64,000 nucleotides of DNA from Ligula intestinalis (Eukaryota; Platyhelminthes; Cestoda; Diphyllobothriidea; Diphyllobothriidae). A program made the position numbers and the translations under genes. The notes beneath the pieces are model-generated. The model ran no database searches. It saw nothing but the letters and a program-made list of their open reading frames with translations, and was not told the origin of the DNA. The stretch spans positions 7,534,462 through 7,598,461 of the forward strand of contig JAYGXS010000004.1 of the NCBI GenBank assembly GCA_036362985.1, in the 5' to 3' direction. This document shows positions 49,490-60,589 of the stretch, in pieces (positions within the stretch are counted from its first letter, which is position 1; the number at the start of each line of letters is the position of its first letter).

Positions 49490-49701
49490 ACCACCACCCC
49501 CCCTTCTCCCAAACCTAACCACTTAATTAGCCGCCTGTTACTACCCCACCCCCTACTCTATCCCCCCGGACTAATTTGCCTGTAACGTTGAACGTTATTT
49601 GCTTACAATTTTACCTGCTACGCTTTACCCCCCTCCCATATAAATGTAATGGCCCGATGAGAATTTATTGAAAGTATACGTATGCTCGCCAAATACTCTT
49701 C
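49490..49701 (+). repeat. 5' terminal repeat of the PLE, inverted relative to the 3' copy
   Basis: About 211 bp, the reverse complement of 46797-47019. It reads on the plus strand as CACTTAATTAGCCGCCTGTT, ACCCCACCCCCTACTC, CCCATATAAATGTAATGG, then the hammerhead and AAATACTCTTC, ending at the target-site duplication. Because the pair is inverted, the coding-strand transcript could fold end to end, and the ribozyme in this copy is antisense to the ORF. Confidence 0.82.
49650..49691 (+). ncRNA. Hammerhead ribozyme in the inverted 5' terminal repeat
   Basis: Plus strand: TGGC (49650-49653), CCGATGA (49654-49660; T-to-C in the CUGAUGA box), G, AAT-TT-ATT, GAAA (49670-49673), GTAT-ACGT-ATGC (49674-49685), T then C as the NUH triplet (CTC), and GCCA (49688-49691). 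Here the cleavage site is good but one core base is changed, the reverse of the situation in the 3' copy. Confidence 0.75.
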
Positions 49702-49714
49702 GGTTTTCTATTTT
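49702..49714. repeat. Target-site duplication, right copy
   Basis: GGTTTTCTATTTT, identical to 46762-46774, immediately outside the 5' terminal repeat. Confidence 0.7.
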
Positions 49715-52700
49715 TATCATTGTGCATAATATACAGACATTCATCTAACTTATTGAAGCATCGGAAATTATTTATGTTGAGTTTATTCTAAGCTTTCATG
49801 ATTTTGTTTATACAGTGTGTTCGTTATTTTAAAAAAGTAACAGTATTTTCAAGAAATAATTCAAAAAAGAAAAATAAATTTGTTGATTATAAGTTTTGTA
49901 TAGTTGGGTTTCAAGTAGATTTATTAAGTGGCTTCAATTTAAAAGCCCTTATGAAATGCATTTAAGGGCTTGGCCTGGGTAGTCTTAGTAGCGAAAATCC
50001 TTTTAACAAAATTTAGAATACCTAATGGCGCTTCTGTGGTTTTTCCTGACAGTCCACATCTTTAAATCTTTTAGCATAAAAAAGGTACGTTTGTTTGACT
50101 GAATTCCTATTGCTGACGAAACAACTTTATTTCACATAAATAGCTTTATCGTGAAAAGCAGAAAAACATTGCTTTAACGTTAAGGTCTTCAGGGCGGCTA
50201 AATAAAAATGTAAAATTTTGGACCTGTGCAACTAGCTTCTAATTTTAAGATACACTTTATTAGTCTACACTATTTTGATGTACAAAATTATGAAGCGACA
50301 GCTTCTTTTGAAAGCAAATCCACATGTATGCTCAATTTTATTCCCAGTCATAAAATATTTTAAGGTAATTTCGTATAACCAAGATGTGATGAGGAATATC
50401 ACTGAGCCTCAACTTTACAAGTTATTCCAATATTCTGTCCAAGGTTTGCTTAAACGATCATCCCATTCATTATTTTCCAACTCCTAGATTGCCTTGGATA
50501 TCATGCGCAAACAACATATTTTCCTCAGAAACCTGCCCACAATCTAAGACATTTTAAGAATAAACTTATGTTTCACCACCAGAGGCTGAGCTAAAATTTG
50601 GCTCTTATATTGTCAAATAAAAATAAAAAGTTTTTGTTCCAGACAATTGTCTGGCTTTATGAAATGCTACCCAAATTAAGAATTTTTTTGGTGACATTTT
50701 TTAATAAATTCTATTAAGCGTCTAAATTTTGTATGGCAAAGTTTCTGTTTTTTAAAAAGCACCTGAGTCTACAATGAATTTTCAATGTTGGATTTTAACT
50801 TACGTGAACATTTTCCGCATAAATCATTGTCAAATGCCAAGAGTGTTCCTGATTTATGTATCAAAATTCATTTCTTGGAAACCGTCTAGGGCCATTTTTC
50901 GGTAATTCTTGGAGTTTAACTTGCTGTTAGTACATAAATTGACATTTATTCCATTATGACCAGTTGGTTTGGCACCGGTGGGACACCTTTTCAAAAATGT
51001 GGATCTTATCAATTTTCTCTTTCAGAGGCAATTTTGACGATCGCAGAGGGCGATTTGGTATTTTGGAAATGGCAGAACCTTAATCGTAGTGCGTGAGCAC
51101 AGTCAAATAATCATCGTTGAAGCCAAGCTCGTATCTTATCAAGGCATAGTAATTTGAGAATCCTATCAATGTGATAACTCCCTTAAGAATTCATTGTATA
51201 CAAACGTCGCATGAATCCCAAAGAATTTTACAATTCTACCAAAATAATTTTGTCGTGCTCTATGGCGTGCTGTAACAATGACCTTTTGAAATAAATATAT
51301 TAAGGCTCACAATAATGACTCAGCTTAATACCTTTAGAATATTAACTGATCAAAGCGTAGGTCGACGTTTTAATTAACTGGCGATAAAAATGCCACATTC
51401 GATTGACACATTCAGAACCGTTTTTTCTTTCATCCTTCGCATGTAAGCTTGAACTTTACCCGACGGTATTAGCCTACCACGGTGTCCATGAAAACGTAGA
51501 TTTCTCAATAAATACACAAATTGCACGTACGATGAGGTCTTTGTTCATTTTTAACTTAATTCGGTGCACTAAAACACTTGAAGAACGAGTAATAACTTGG
51601 AAAAATAAACATTTGCAAAATTTAAGTGAGTAAATTATTGAGGACGCAAGCCAGGGGGTTTGTGAGAGCAAATCTAAGAACGAAAAGCTGCAAAATGTAA
51701 GAATTGTTGGGGAAAGTAAGAAAAATAAATGCAACTATGATTGTCAGAAGCATGAAAGAATTTTAGTTGATCGTAAAATAAATTCAGAAAAAAGATACCT
51801 CACAGCGTTCCTGTTAAGGCAAATATGTTAACGGGAGCATTATGACGGAGCATTTTATTTCCTGTTAGTCTAGCGAATCACATAAGGCATGGAAGGTTAA
51901 ATAATACTTGTAATAATTGACTAACATTAGGGATTAAAGCCAACTGATATTCACAAGCTGAATATGTACACAATAGTATTTTGTATTTGGATGTTTGTGT
52001 GAGAGGTTTCATAATAGATGGCCAGGTAATTGATAAAGTTTTGTTGTTCTCGTAATAATATCCTCTCTATTGCGGCTAATATATTTAATCAAGAACGGTA
52101 TACGTGTTTGAAATGCAGGACAAGATTTTGTTTTGCTTCTTTTTCATGCAAAATATCTGAAAAAAAGTGTTTGACATTTAATTTACAAGATTACCCCGAG
52201 TGCTGAACTTGTTTTGTCAGTACTTTAATGATTGTGATAGAACAGTTGTGGTATACATACAATATGTTTCGCCAGTTTTTTTTCGCACACCGTCTCTGTG
52301 GCTATAAAGAATGAAATATGCTTGTCCAGCCTTGCAGTAAAAATTGTTTTAATTTTATACAAGCAAATTTCACGACTTGAAGGCAGACAGGATTTGACCA
52401 GTTTGAGCAGAAAATTATCCTAAAATTTTGGACACTGATTTCGACTTATCCACTCTCATTCCAACATCTTACGTTCTACTTGACACTTTCTGTTTTGCAA
52501 AAGGTCTTAAACCATAGAAAACAGTGGGTGGTCTTTTATTCTTTAATTGACTCCTCCAGTCATTTTCTCAATATGCATTCCTTTTACTGTGCTTCTTCTT
52601 CCGCCTTATCTCCATCCAAGCATATTTGCCTATAAACAACCATTGAAAGAAAGGTATGTTTAAGTGGTCATTTTTCTAAGCCAATTGCTTTTAAAGACGA

Positions 52701-53195
52701 CACCAAAATTACCTTTTTCAGCGTCGGTTGACATCTTATCCGGCCTCCATATTACGAGATAAATTGCGCAAAAATCATAATCTGACATCTGCCGTAGTAT
52801 TCGTGGTATTTAGATGCCTGTTAGGTCTGTCCGGTCCTCTTACTGCCAGCTTAGTGTAGCCCTTTGAATATGCCAAACAACGTAGGATGAAGTGTCGTGG
52901 TGTGCATTTAATATCCAAATAAATCAGGATGGTAGTGGAGGAAAGGGTATGAGAGGATAATGACTAAGCTAGCAGTAATAACTTCAGCTAACTGCTTCGT
53001 TAATAGTGTGTGTGGTCAGACATTTAGCACACACACATATGCAGACTGCTAAAATGCAAGTCACTTCAAAGCGACATTAGAACCTACGGTCTAGATACCA
53101 ATGCTGTTGTTTAACCATGTCCCCTAAATTTTCTTTCCCTGCTCTAGATACTGTTTTTGTACAATTACTGAAAGTTCAGCAATAATAACAATGTA
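49715..53195. other. Non-coding stretch, no gene recognised
   Basis: AT-rich, no motif-bearing frame, no repeat recognised by eye. Open frames of 60-86 codons (for example 51403-51633 plus and 51474-51734 minus, overlapping) look like chance. Confidence 0.45.
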
Positions 53196-53198
53196 AGC

Positions 53199-53367
53199 CT
53201 TCAAATATTCAAGAAGGCGAACGAACGCTTTTGACTTATTCATCATCAGGCAATACAATAATTTAAATATAATAATAACTCTATCTCCCTACATATTATG
53301 GTATAGCCTGATGGTTTATTAATCTAAAACGTTCGTTCACTTGACTTGACTTCCTGAATACTCAAAG
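53199..53367. repeat. Inverted repeat with hammerhead-like boxes, 5' of PLE family 2
   Basis: The left arm (53199-53251) and right arm (53306-53367) are diverged reverse complements. Both contain GAACGAACG and a terminal CTGATG box: minus strand CTGATGATGAATAAG then CAAAAGCG for the left arm, plus strand CTGATGGTTTATTAATC then TAAAACG for the right. It lies just upstream of the family-2 RT remnant and is probably its 5' terminal repeat in back-to-back arrangement. Confidence 0.55.
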
Positions 53368-53469
53368 TTTGTCAGGAATATGGAGGGGAGGGTGAAGAAT
53401 GATCAACAATTTTGGATAACAGTAATCCAAGTCCTTGGCTATAACTTTACAAAAGGATACTGCGTATCC

Positions 53470-55222
53470 CGGCTCTTCTAAGCCGATGAATACATCATCA
53501 TTTTGCCGGCTGACAAAGGTCGCTCCACAGTGGTACTGGACAAAGCTGATTACCAAACGAAAGCCCACAGCCTACATAAGGATACAAACTCATACAAGAT
53601 ATGTTCAGCCAGTGAAATGAAACATTTTTTTACCCAAATGAGCAAAAGTCTGGCAAAACTCAAAGCAAACGGGGCATCACGCCCAGCGATTGGTTTTCCA
53701 TGAAACCAAACGACACAGCCGCAGCCAGATTCTATGGTCTGCCTAAAGTACACAAGGGAAATGAACCGTGTAGGCCTATTTTCTTTCGTCGCGGCACCTC
53801 TAGGTATGGATTAGCAAAGTGGATGTTCACGTACCTCAAGTTCCTCGTGGTAGGCTCAACAACAACCGTGGCTTCTGCCAAACAGTTCCTTGAGCGAATA
53901 AAGCATCTGAAGGTAGAACCAGATGGATTCATGGTATCCTTCGATGTTGTCCCACTGTTCACTTCCGTCCCACAAAAACAAAGAGATTGATTTTGTCAGA
54001 TAACTTCTATCCGAACGCTAGGATTACAGCGAGAAACCACTCAAATCTGAACATCTGCTTGCATTTTTACGGCATTGCCTCAAAACGTACTTAAAATTTG
54101 GCGGACCAATGTATGAGCAGATTAAACGCACTCCCATGGGCTCCCCCTTGTCAGGCCTGATTTTTGAAATGGAACTCCAACAGATAGAACACTTGGCCTT
54201 AACCAAGTATCAACCGAAGTTTTGGGCTCTTTTTGTCGATGACAACTTCATCATTGTTAAAACATCTGACATCGAGCACCTCAAAGAGCTACTGAACTCG
54301 GTTGATCCAAATATCCAATTGACAATGGAGGTGGGGACAAATGAACAACTGCCGTTCCTCGATTTCCTAGTACGCCAGTTTTAGACTGGACTACTGCAAA
54401 CTATAGTATTCAGAAGGGCCACCAGCACGAATCAAGTACTCAATTTCAACAGGAATCAACTCATGTGCCACATACGCAGCTGCGTCCGTACTCTTTTCCA
54501 AAGAATTCACACACTTTGCAGCACACCAGCCGCCAGAAGTGCTGAGCACCAACATCTTCAAGAACTCTTCAGAGCTTATGGCTACCCAAAGTCGTTTGTT
54601 AAAAAAAAGCAGATGCCGAGTGAACAGATGATGACCAGAACAAAAACAGTTTGAAGTCTGGAGGGTCTATTTCTACATAAAAGGCGTCTCCAAAGCAGTC
54701 TCATGACTGTTACAACCTGCTGGTGTGAGCATAGCCCATCGAACTCAAGCGACAATACGCCACCAGGCAAAGCAAACCAAAGACCGACTGCCTCTTAAAG
54801 TAACCTTTACAGTCGTCTACAAGATACTTTGCAATGAGGGAGACTGCAATTATGTTGGGGAAACAGGCCGCAAATTGCAAACTCGCCTAAAGGAGCACAA
54901 ACGAGCGGCCCAGATACTGGATCCAAACTCACAACTGGCAGCACACATTGCAAAAACTGGCCATGACTTTGATCTCCAAGGTGCGACCATCGTAGGCCGA
55001 GAAACCTCAAAAGCCGAAAGGCTGACACTCGAGGCATGGCACTCAGATGCCAAATCGGTCAACAGGCATCTGGACCTGCCAGCGGCCTACAAAGTCTTGT
55101 GCTATTACGTTGAAAGGAGCTGGGACGAAGCCAAATCAAACATAAGAATGGCAAGCGAACATGAACCCACAACAAACCGGCTGGAAGAGGAGTCAGCGTT
55201 ACCAGGGCCCTCTTCCGGGTGA
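53470..55222 (+). pseudogene. Penelope-like element family 2, RT plus GIY-YIG, frameshifted
   Basis: Fragments of one PLE coding region in changing frames. (1) about 53480-53700: PADKGRSTVVLDKADY, the DKGS block, then a frame break near 53700. (2) 53700-53990: ARFYGLPKVHKGNEPCRPI and motif A MVSFDVVPLFTSVP with its Asp, ending in a frameshift. (3) 54109-54384: motif B TPMGSPLSGLI, motif C FVDD followed by NFII, and LPFLDF; the frame stops at 54382. (4) 54463-54654: linker with YGYPKSFV. (5) 54725-55222: GIY-YIG domain with VYKILC, NYVGETGR, RLKEH (Arg 54 of this frame) and a probable catalytic Glu in LTLEAW (103). The first two RT motif blocks lack the N-terminal domain. At least three frame disruptions make it non-functional. 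It is clearly a different family from the 46.8-kb element (VGETGR and LEAW rather than IGRTSR and ATAEA). Confidence 0.85.
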
Positions 55223-55456
55223 CAAGGCAGTATGCTAATTACTGTTTAATGATCCCCAGCCCTACGGACAGCTAATTAGCCTGCATCACTATAATTGCCC
55301 CTCTGACCACTCAAATTCTACTGAGAGCTAATTGCCCTTCTCCCGCACCTCACCTTGTCTTTTGATGTTTCTAATCTCTTGACAACCTGACGATTTCTGA
55401 CGGTTGATTGGCCTTTAGCCACTATAATTATCTTCCTTTTCGGATGCTTTCTCATC
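55223..55456 (+). other. 3' untranslated part of PLE family 2
   Basis: Lies between the nuclease stop and the hammerhead-like 3' end. It is rich in GCTAATTAGC and GCTAATTGCCC words and holds no reading frame. Assigned by position only. Confidence 0.4.
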
Positions 55457-55505
55457 TCTGAAGATTACACCTGTATGTTTTTGAAAGCTCAAAACAATAA
55501 ATTAA
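55457..55505 (+). ncRNA. Hammerhead-like motif at the 3' end of PLE family 2
   Basis: CTGAAGA (one change from CTGATGA), hairpin TACA-CC-TGTA, then TTTTTGAAAGCTCAAAAC and AATAAA. Box order and spacing match the minus-strand sequence at 36841-36900. The GAAA box is intact and CTC could serve as the cleavage triplet. No stem I partner is obvious. Confidence 0.4.
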
Positions 55506-55529
55506 GTGATCTAGTGCTTGACCTGCCTT

Positions 55530-58020
55530 CTTCCTCATTCATCCAATAAATCCATTTTTGCGCGCATACAATGAATTTGTTGAGCATAGTGTTCGATCGC
55601 AGAGCAGCATATAAATGTCAAAAGTGCTCCAAGACTGACCGGTATTTCGGAAAAAAGTTAACTATGACTAAGAAGAATTTGCAGTTTAAAATAGTCATGC
55701 CTTCTTTAATCATTTCGACTAGTGGGTAAACTTTTTTAAATTCCTCAGAAAGAGCTATTCGAATTTGACGGATATGTCTTTACACGAACGCTTTGAGATT
55801 GGGTCCGAAGGTCGGTATGACCATAATTTTGACGTACTTGATTGGATAGGCTAAGAGGTAACATTCATGGCCTTCAAGAGGCCGTCAAAAGAACGTAAAT
55901 TCTTATTCATGTGCTCTACTTCCAACATGGATATTAATGAAAAGATCAGTCCATGTTCGTCCGATCGGCAAACGCTGTGAGACATAGTTGCTCATCAAGT
56001 CCCTTTGATTTGCCTTATTCGGTATACTGCAGTAATCTAGAATTCTGAAAAAATGTATTTGTATGACATATTTAAAAAGTATGAACATAACACCACTATT
56101 CTGAGGAAGCTTAACATTTCAGCCACAGTTTTTACGTGAGAATTTTAGCAGAATTTGGGATAATTGGTGCTAAAAATGTTCGCAAAGCTGCCTCTTTCAA
56201 AAGGCGAAAGTATTTAGCAGGACGGATATTGGCGACACCAGTATTGACGGCACCGACCTGAACAATTTGTAGCTGTGTAATGCAGTGGTCGGACATCAGC
56301 AATACCCGTAGTGATTGTGTTTCACATTATATAAAACGTTTTAAAACTGACAATATACCACGCGAAATGTTCGATAACTATTGATTGTAATTTAAACTTT
56401 TAATGGTACATCTTTTATTGATTCTACTAGTCTACTGGCACTAAAGTAATGTTTAATTAGAAGTATAAATATTTAAGTTAAGGGTAACTTTATGGTCCTG
56501 CCTTTTATTATTTAACCATCAGTGTAACGGTCTGTTGATTCTTGCCTTCTTTTTTCTGTCTATAATCACTCAGAAAACCCACTTAACTTCCTTCTGATGT
56601 GCTATCCCTACTCCTCCAACTAACAATGAGACGACGAGTTTATGGTACAATAACCAGCATCAATTTAATGTATAAGCCTATGCATGTCAAATTTCCCTAA
56701 GCCAATAGTTAGCAGATTAAACATCTCAGCCGAGGCATACTACGAACCAAACATGGCCAATTTTATGCCCAGTGCAAAAACCTTCACTTTTGGGACTGTG
56801 AAAGCAGCGAGCTGCCAGTCCGTCCCAATTCATTAACTATGCAACGGGCATCCATCCAGAAAGTGTGGCAAGACGTTGACTTTATTTGACAAATTTGACT
56901 GCTAGGGGCAGACTTGTGCTTGCAAAGTCAGTCAGCTGTGCTCACTCAAGCGTTTGAAATGGTTAACGGGCTGCTGCTTCGACGTAATCCCAACTGCCAG
57001 TCCCTGTGGAATAGATAGCACAACATACACAGACGGAAGCGCCATGAACTAATTACTAGACGCGCTTACGAACACCATGCTGAGACATTTCATATATACA
57101 TATATTTTTGCGAAAATTCTTTCGACCGACCGACGTAAAGGTCACTATCGAGCAAGCCAACTCAGACTAGTCACTTTACGCAATGAACCATGACTATCCG
57201 TGAATAAAGTACACATAAAGGGAAAAATTACATCATTTCTCTACCTTATTATGGACAATGAAGGGTCCAGTGAGGTCAAAGTAACGTCTAGGCCTCTAAA
57301 GCATATACCGGGCAGTCCACAGCCATAGGCGCATTCCTGTTTGTTAAGTAAGGAAACGGTGTTGTGCATTGTTTGCTAAAGGCAGTAAGAAAAGTTTGTT
57401 TCGTTGAAGTATTTAGACGGACCTATTCTCAATGCTTTTGGTTAGCAATTTATTTTGACTGAACGGGTAAGCACTTGTATGAAAGAAGGTGGTCAGTGAA
57501 GTGTGCTAAAAACGCAATCACAACGCAATCTTCCAGTCAAGTGCTATTTCGCCATCAGAAATCACTGGAACAGTGGATGCGACAATGATCACAGCATGAG
57601 CTTAGATAATGTATCTACAGAACAGCTTAATGCGTTTTGATACAGGGATTACACGATACTTCCAAATAAAAAACGGAAAACCCTGATGAAGATCAGTCTG
57701 GAAAATGCCTCTGCGCTTCCGTTAACAAGGATATCCCATTGGGCAGCAGAGGTACTAGATCAAACATCACAAACGTGTTTCGCCAACGTTCTGTCGCTGC
57801 AGGGCGTAGCCATAAGAGACTTAGCTTACGAATAGGGTCTCCCAGCTTCCTGGTATATATACTCCAGTTTTTAAATTTTATTGTTCACATTTTCTCAGAA
57901 ATTAATTCAGGTATAGGCAGGGATCTCCGGACGCAAACCGGGACGGTAGTTTGTTAAGAAATTACTAGCTAGCTTGGAGTTTTTTGAAGCTTTATAATTG
58001 TGACTTGAAAGTTAATATGG
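55530..58020. other. Non-coding stretch, no gene recognised
   Basis: No motif. A short phrase near 56849-56866 (GCATCCATCCAGAAAGTG) resembles one near 34165-34185 and may mark an old repeat. Confidence 0.4.
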
Positions 58021-58049
58021 GCCGACTTCCATAAACCAGAGTCCGATAA

Positions 58050-58310
58050 CCGCGATTGGTGGGACTGGCTGATTATGGGTAAGAAGCCAGAAATTACTAT
58101 TCCGGTGTCATTTGTCTTTCTTGTTTCCAATCCATCATAAGTGATAACTTGCTATGCGACTGCTCTAGAACGAGCTTCCAGCCATAAAAGGAAGAGTACG
58201 CTCTCAAACCAGATAGACTGCTAAGTGCGACTGGATGACGACGGCTTATAAGCCAGAAATGGTTAGCCTAGTCTCTCTTGTCTTAGTCGGTAATGTTTTT
58301 CTGCCTATAT
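58050..58310 (+). repeat. tRNA-like short repeat, family 2 (two partial copies)
   Basis: A degenerate copy (GCTGATTATGGGTAAGAAGC and CCAGAAATTACTATTCC, about 58068-58105) is followed by a better one at 58195-58310. The latter has GACGACGGCTTATAAGCCAG, with the perfect palindrome GGCTTATAAGCC, and TTGTCTTAGTCGGTAATG. Confidence 0.55.
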
Positions 58311-58439
58311 GATTATCCGCCTTGCATATCAGGCTCGAGCACGAACTCTAAAGGCGTCAGGGCCAAACGAGTGTGTCCTTAAATTGATCGGTGTACGCCT
58401 ATCTGCTAATATATGTATTCCCGATCAAAAACCGATACC

Positions 58440-58645
58440 ACAGCGAGATCGCGGATCAGTGGTTACAGCGTTGGACTTCTACCTAACCAGGTCGTGAATT
58501 CAAACCTCGAACGAGGCACCAATTGCTGAGGCACCACTTAAGTCAGCCTTTGACTAGCTGACGACGGCTAATAAGCCAGAAATGGTCATCCTAGTCTCCC
58601 TTATATTTGTCGGGTAATTTACTTCTGCCTTTATCATTAGCCACA
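58440..58645 (+). repeat. tRNA-like short repeat, family 2 (best copy)
   Basis: In order: a tRNA-like head (about 58448-58520; GCGGATCAGTGGTTACAGCG as box A, GTGAATTCAAACCTC as box B), a linker GCACCACTTAAGTCAGCC, the core CTGACGACGGCTAATAAGCC-AGAAATGG (58557-58585), then a tail TATTTGTCGGGTAATTTA and CTGCC. This layout (tRNA head, conserved core, tail) is SINE-like and defines the family. Confidence 0.65.
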
Positions 58646-60199
58646 ATGCGGCGAAGGTTCGATTGTGATCTCCAAAGACGCCATGGACGGGCGCGTGTGT
58701 CCTCTAGCTGGTCGGCCTACGCCTACTTGCTACTATATTTATATGTATATGATACAAAATTTAATGTCTAAAGAAATTAGATGCAAGCCATTTTATACAT
58801 TGCATTTAAGCAGAATATTATTTGTTGACCAGGCTTCAGACCTCAGTCAAACGTACATGCCTTTTATTTATCAATATTCATAATCGGATTTCGCCACTGG
58901 TTGTCATTTTCCCCATTTTTCCATCCTAAATTGGGTAACATAAGCGGAAAAATCGTGTGCATTAATAACATTTATTGAAACAATACCACCTAAATTTTCT
59001 CGGAATTGTTAAAAAGGAGAAAAGCATAACGCATGGCTTATATGCATTTTTCTACAAGGTTAATTTTCAAAGCAAGGTTCGATTCTTACACCGTGTTTTA
59101 ACCATCCATTTCAAAAAAACTTTCATGTGGCTTGGCATCAACCACTAATTGGCTTCCGAATGCGAGTAACAACATAAGCCTGGGAATTATGAGCTGAATT
59201 ATTTCTAATGCATTCATCTAAGAAGTGTCCAAATTTAGCAATATTTTAATCAAAATATATTTTGTGAGAGAAAAACACAAATTTTGCACATTTATAGTAG
59301 GATGGTTTCAGTACAAAAAGTGATTGGAGTAGTCTCCTTAATCATACGGCATGACGTTTATTCAACAAATAATTTATATTAAATCGTCTTTTTCTCCAGA
59401 GGTTTAGGCAGCGCACTTAATGATGCTTGTTGAGCCCGAAGTGTACCTATGTGATCTTTATTGGAAATAATATGTGCAAATGTAAGCATCTTCTGACACA
59501 TTCAGTACGAACTCATTGCATTTAAATTCATGGTAATTTTATTGCAGTCACATTAACGTGCTGCGTACGTACAGTGCGCAGATAGTGCTTATCCTAACTA
59601 TTGTTTCTGTTTTATTGCTTGTTCTCATGCCCAAACTTATTTCTGTTGCTGAAATAACTCAATGTTCTCCTGTTATATTTGTTAAAAAAATTGAATTTAT
59701 TTTAGAAATATATGTTTTCGGCAATTTATCATGGAGCCTTCACAATTAGATTGGTAATGAAAATAGAAGAGATGGACAGGGTTCATAAATGTTGTTTAAT
59801 GAAAATTTTTTGTTTTCACACCGCTTAAATCGCAAGATCGGTATGCATATTTGTTATTTCACTGGAGGATCAGAGAAAAAGTATAGGTAGTGAGAATTGG
59901 CCATGGGTTGAATTCCCGCAATGAAACTCACCATCAGTACACAGAAGAAAACCTGCCACCAGAGGATGTAGGCGACACGCAATCGTCACCTGGCATCGGT
60001 TTCGGCTTCATAAAAAAGAGTGCCTCCATTCGCGTTTACTGAAAAAACAGTACTAGATTCACTCATCGTCTCAGTTTTTCCTAACATTCAATGGAGTAGG
60101 GTCTTAGATTATGTTGTTTGTATGCGGTAGAAAAAATTAAGGGCTTTTTTAACGAGCAACTTGGTCATTTGTATGGACAAGGTGTGTGACAATAGAACT
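58646..60199. other. Non-coding stretch, no gene recognised
   Basis: No gene or repeat supported. Confidence 0.4.
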
Positions 60200-60375
60200 C
60201 GAGATCAATCTGGATTCGTGTTACTTAGCCAGGGTGGTATGTGTTCGCGTACCCTCTTCTACAAGTGCCTCGTAGTCCGAAAAATGTATCCTGCTCCACT
60301 GGAGCAGATAAAAAAGTAAATGGACATTGATGTGGTCTTCAACAGGAGTCGGTGTTTACTTTCTAAGCGTAGGAT
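60200..60375 (-). pseudogene. PLE family 1 GIY-YIG fragment
   Basis: Minus strand, combining frames, matches the nuclease core of the 46.8-kb element: KTTSMSIYFFICSSGAGYI (about 60270-60330), then RTTRHL, then KRVREHIPPWL (about 60225-60260), with interrupting stop and frame change. The Arg and Glu-His of the KRxxEH block survive. It points away from the plus-strand fragment that starts at 60590. Confidence 0.65.
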
Positions 60376-60589
60376 AGGTATATGCGGTAAGTAAGTTATG
60401 AGTATGAAAGTCAAACACACTTTGGGAGCCCAAGGAACAGCTTATGCTGACACCCTAGCCAAGATAAAAGGGTTGTCACGAATTAAGGTTGTTTCAAGTT
60501 CATGTTACAACATTCAACTGCACACCCGCACGCCAATAGAAGCGTAACTCAGTCCGCTGCATAGCGCAAAATGGCCAAAAAATGATGCT

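Larger units (their letters stand above)
46775..49701 (-). mobile_element. Near-complete Penelope-like element (EN+ PLE, family 1)
   Basis: A ~2.93-kb retroelement read on the minus strand. From its 5' end: an inverted terminal repeat (49701-49490), one long RT plus GIY-YIG reading frame (from at least 49490 down to 47053) interrupted in frame by TAG (49383-49381) and TGA (48174-48172), a pyrimidine-rich 3' UTR, a direct terminal repeat (47019 to about 46797), and a final 19-bp copy of a segment that also lies at the start of the coding region. It is flanked by a 13-bp target-site duplication. Known for the family: PLEs use RT with a GIY-YIG nuclease, often have terminal repeats in direct or inverted arrangement, and carry hammerheads in those repeats. 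Few lesions suggest recent insertion. Other fragments of this family are at 33.1-33.7 and 60.2-61.5 kb. Confidence 0.85.
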
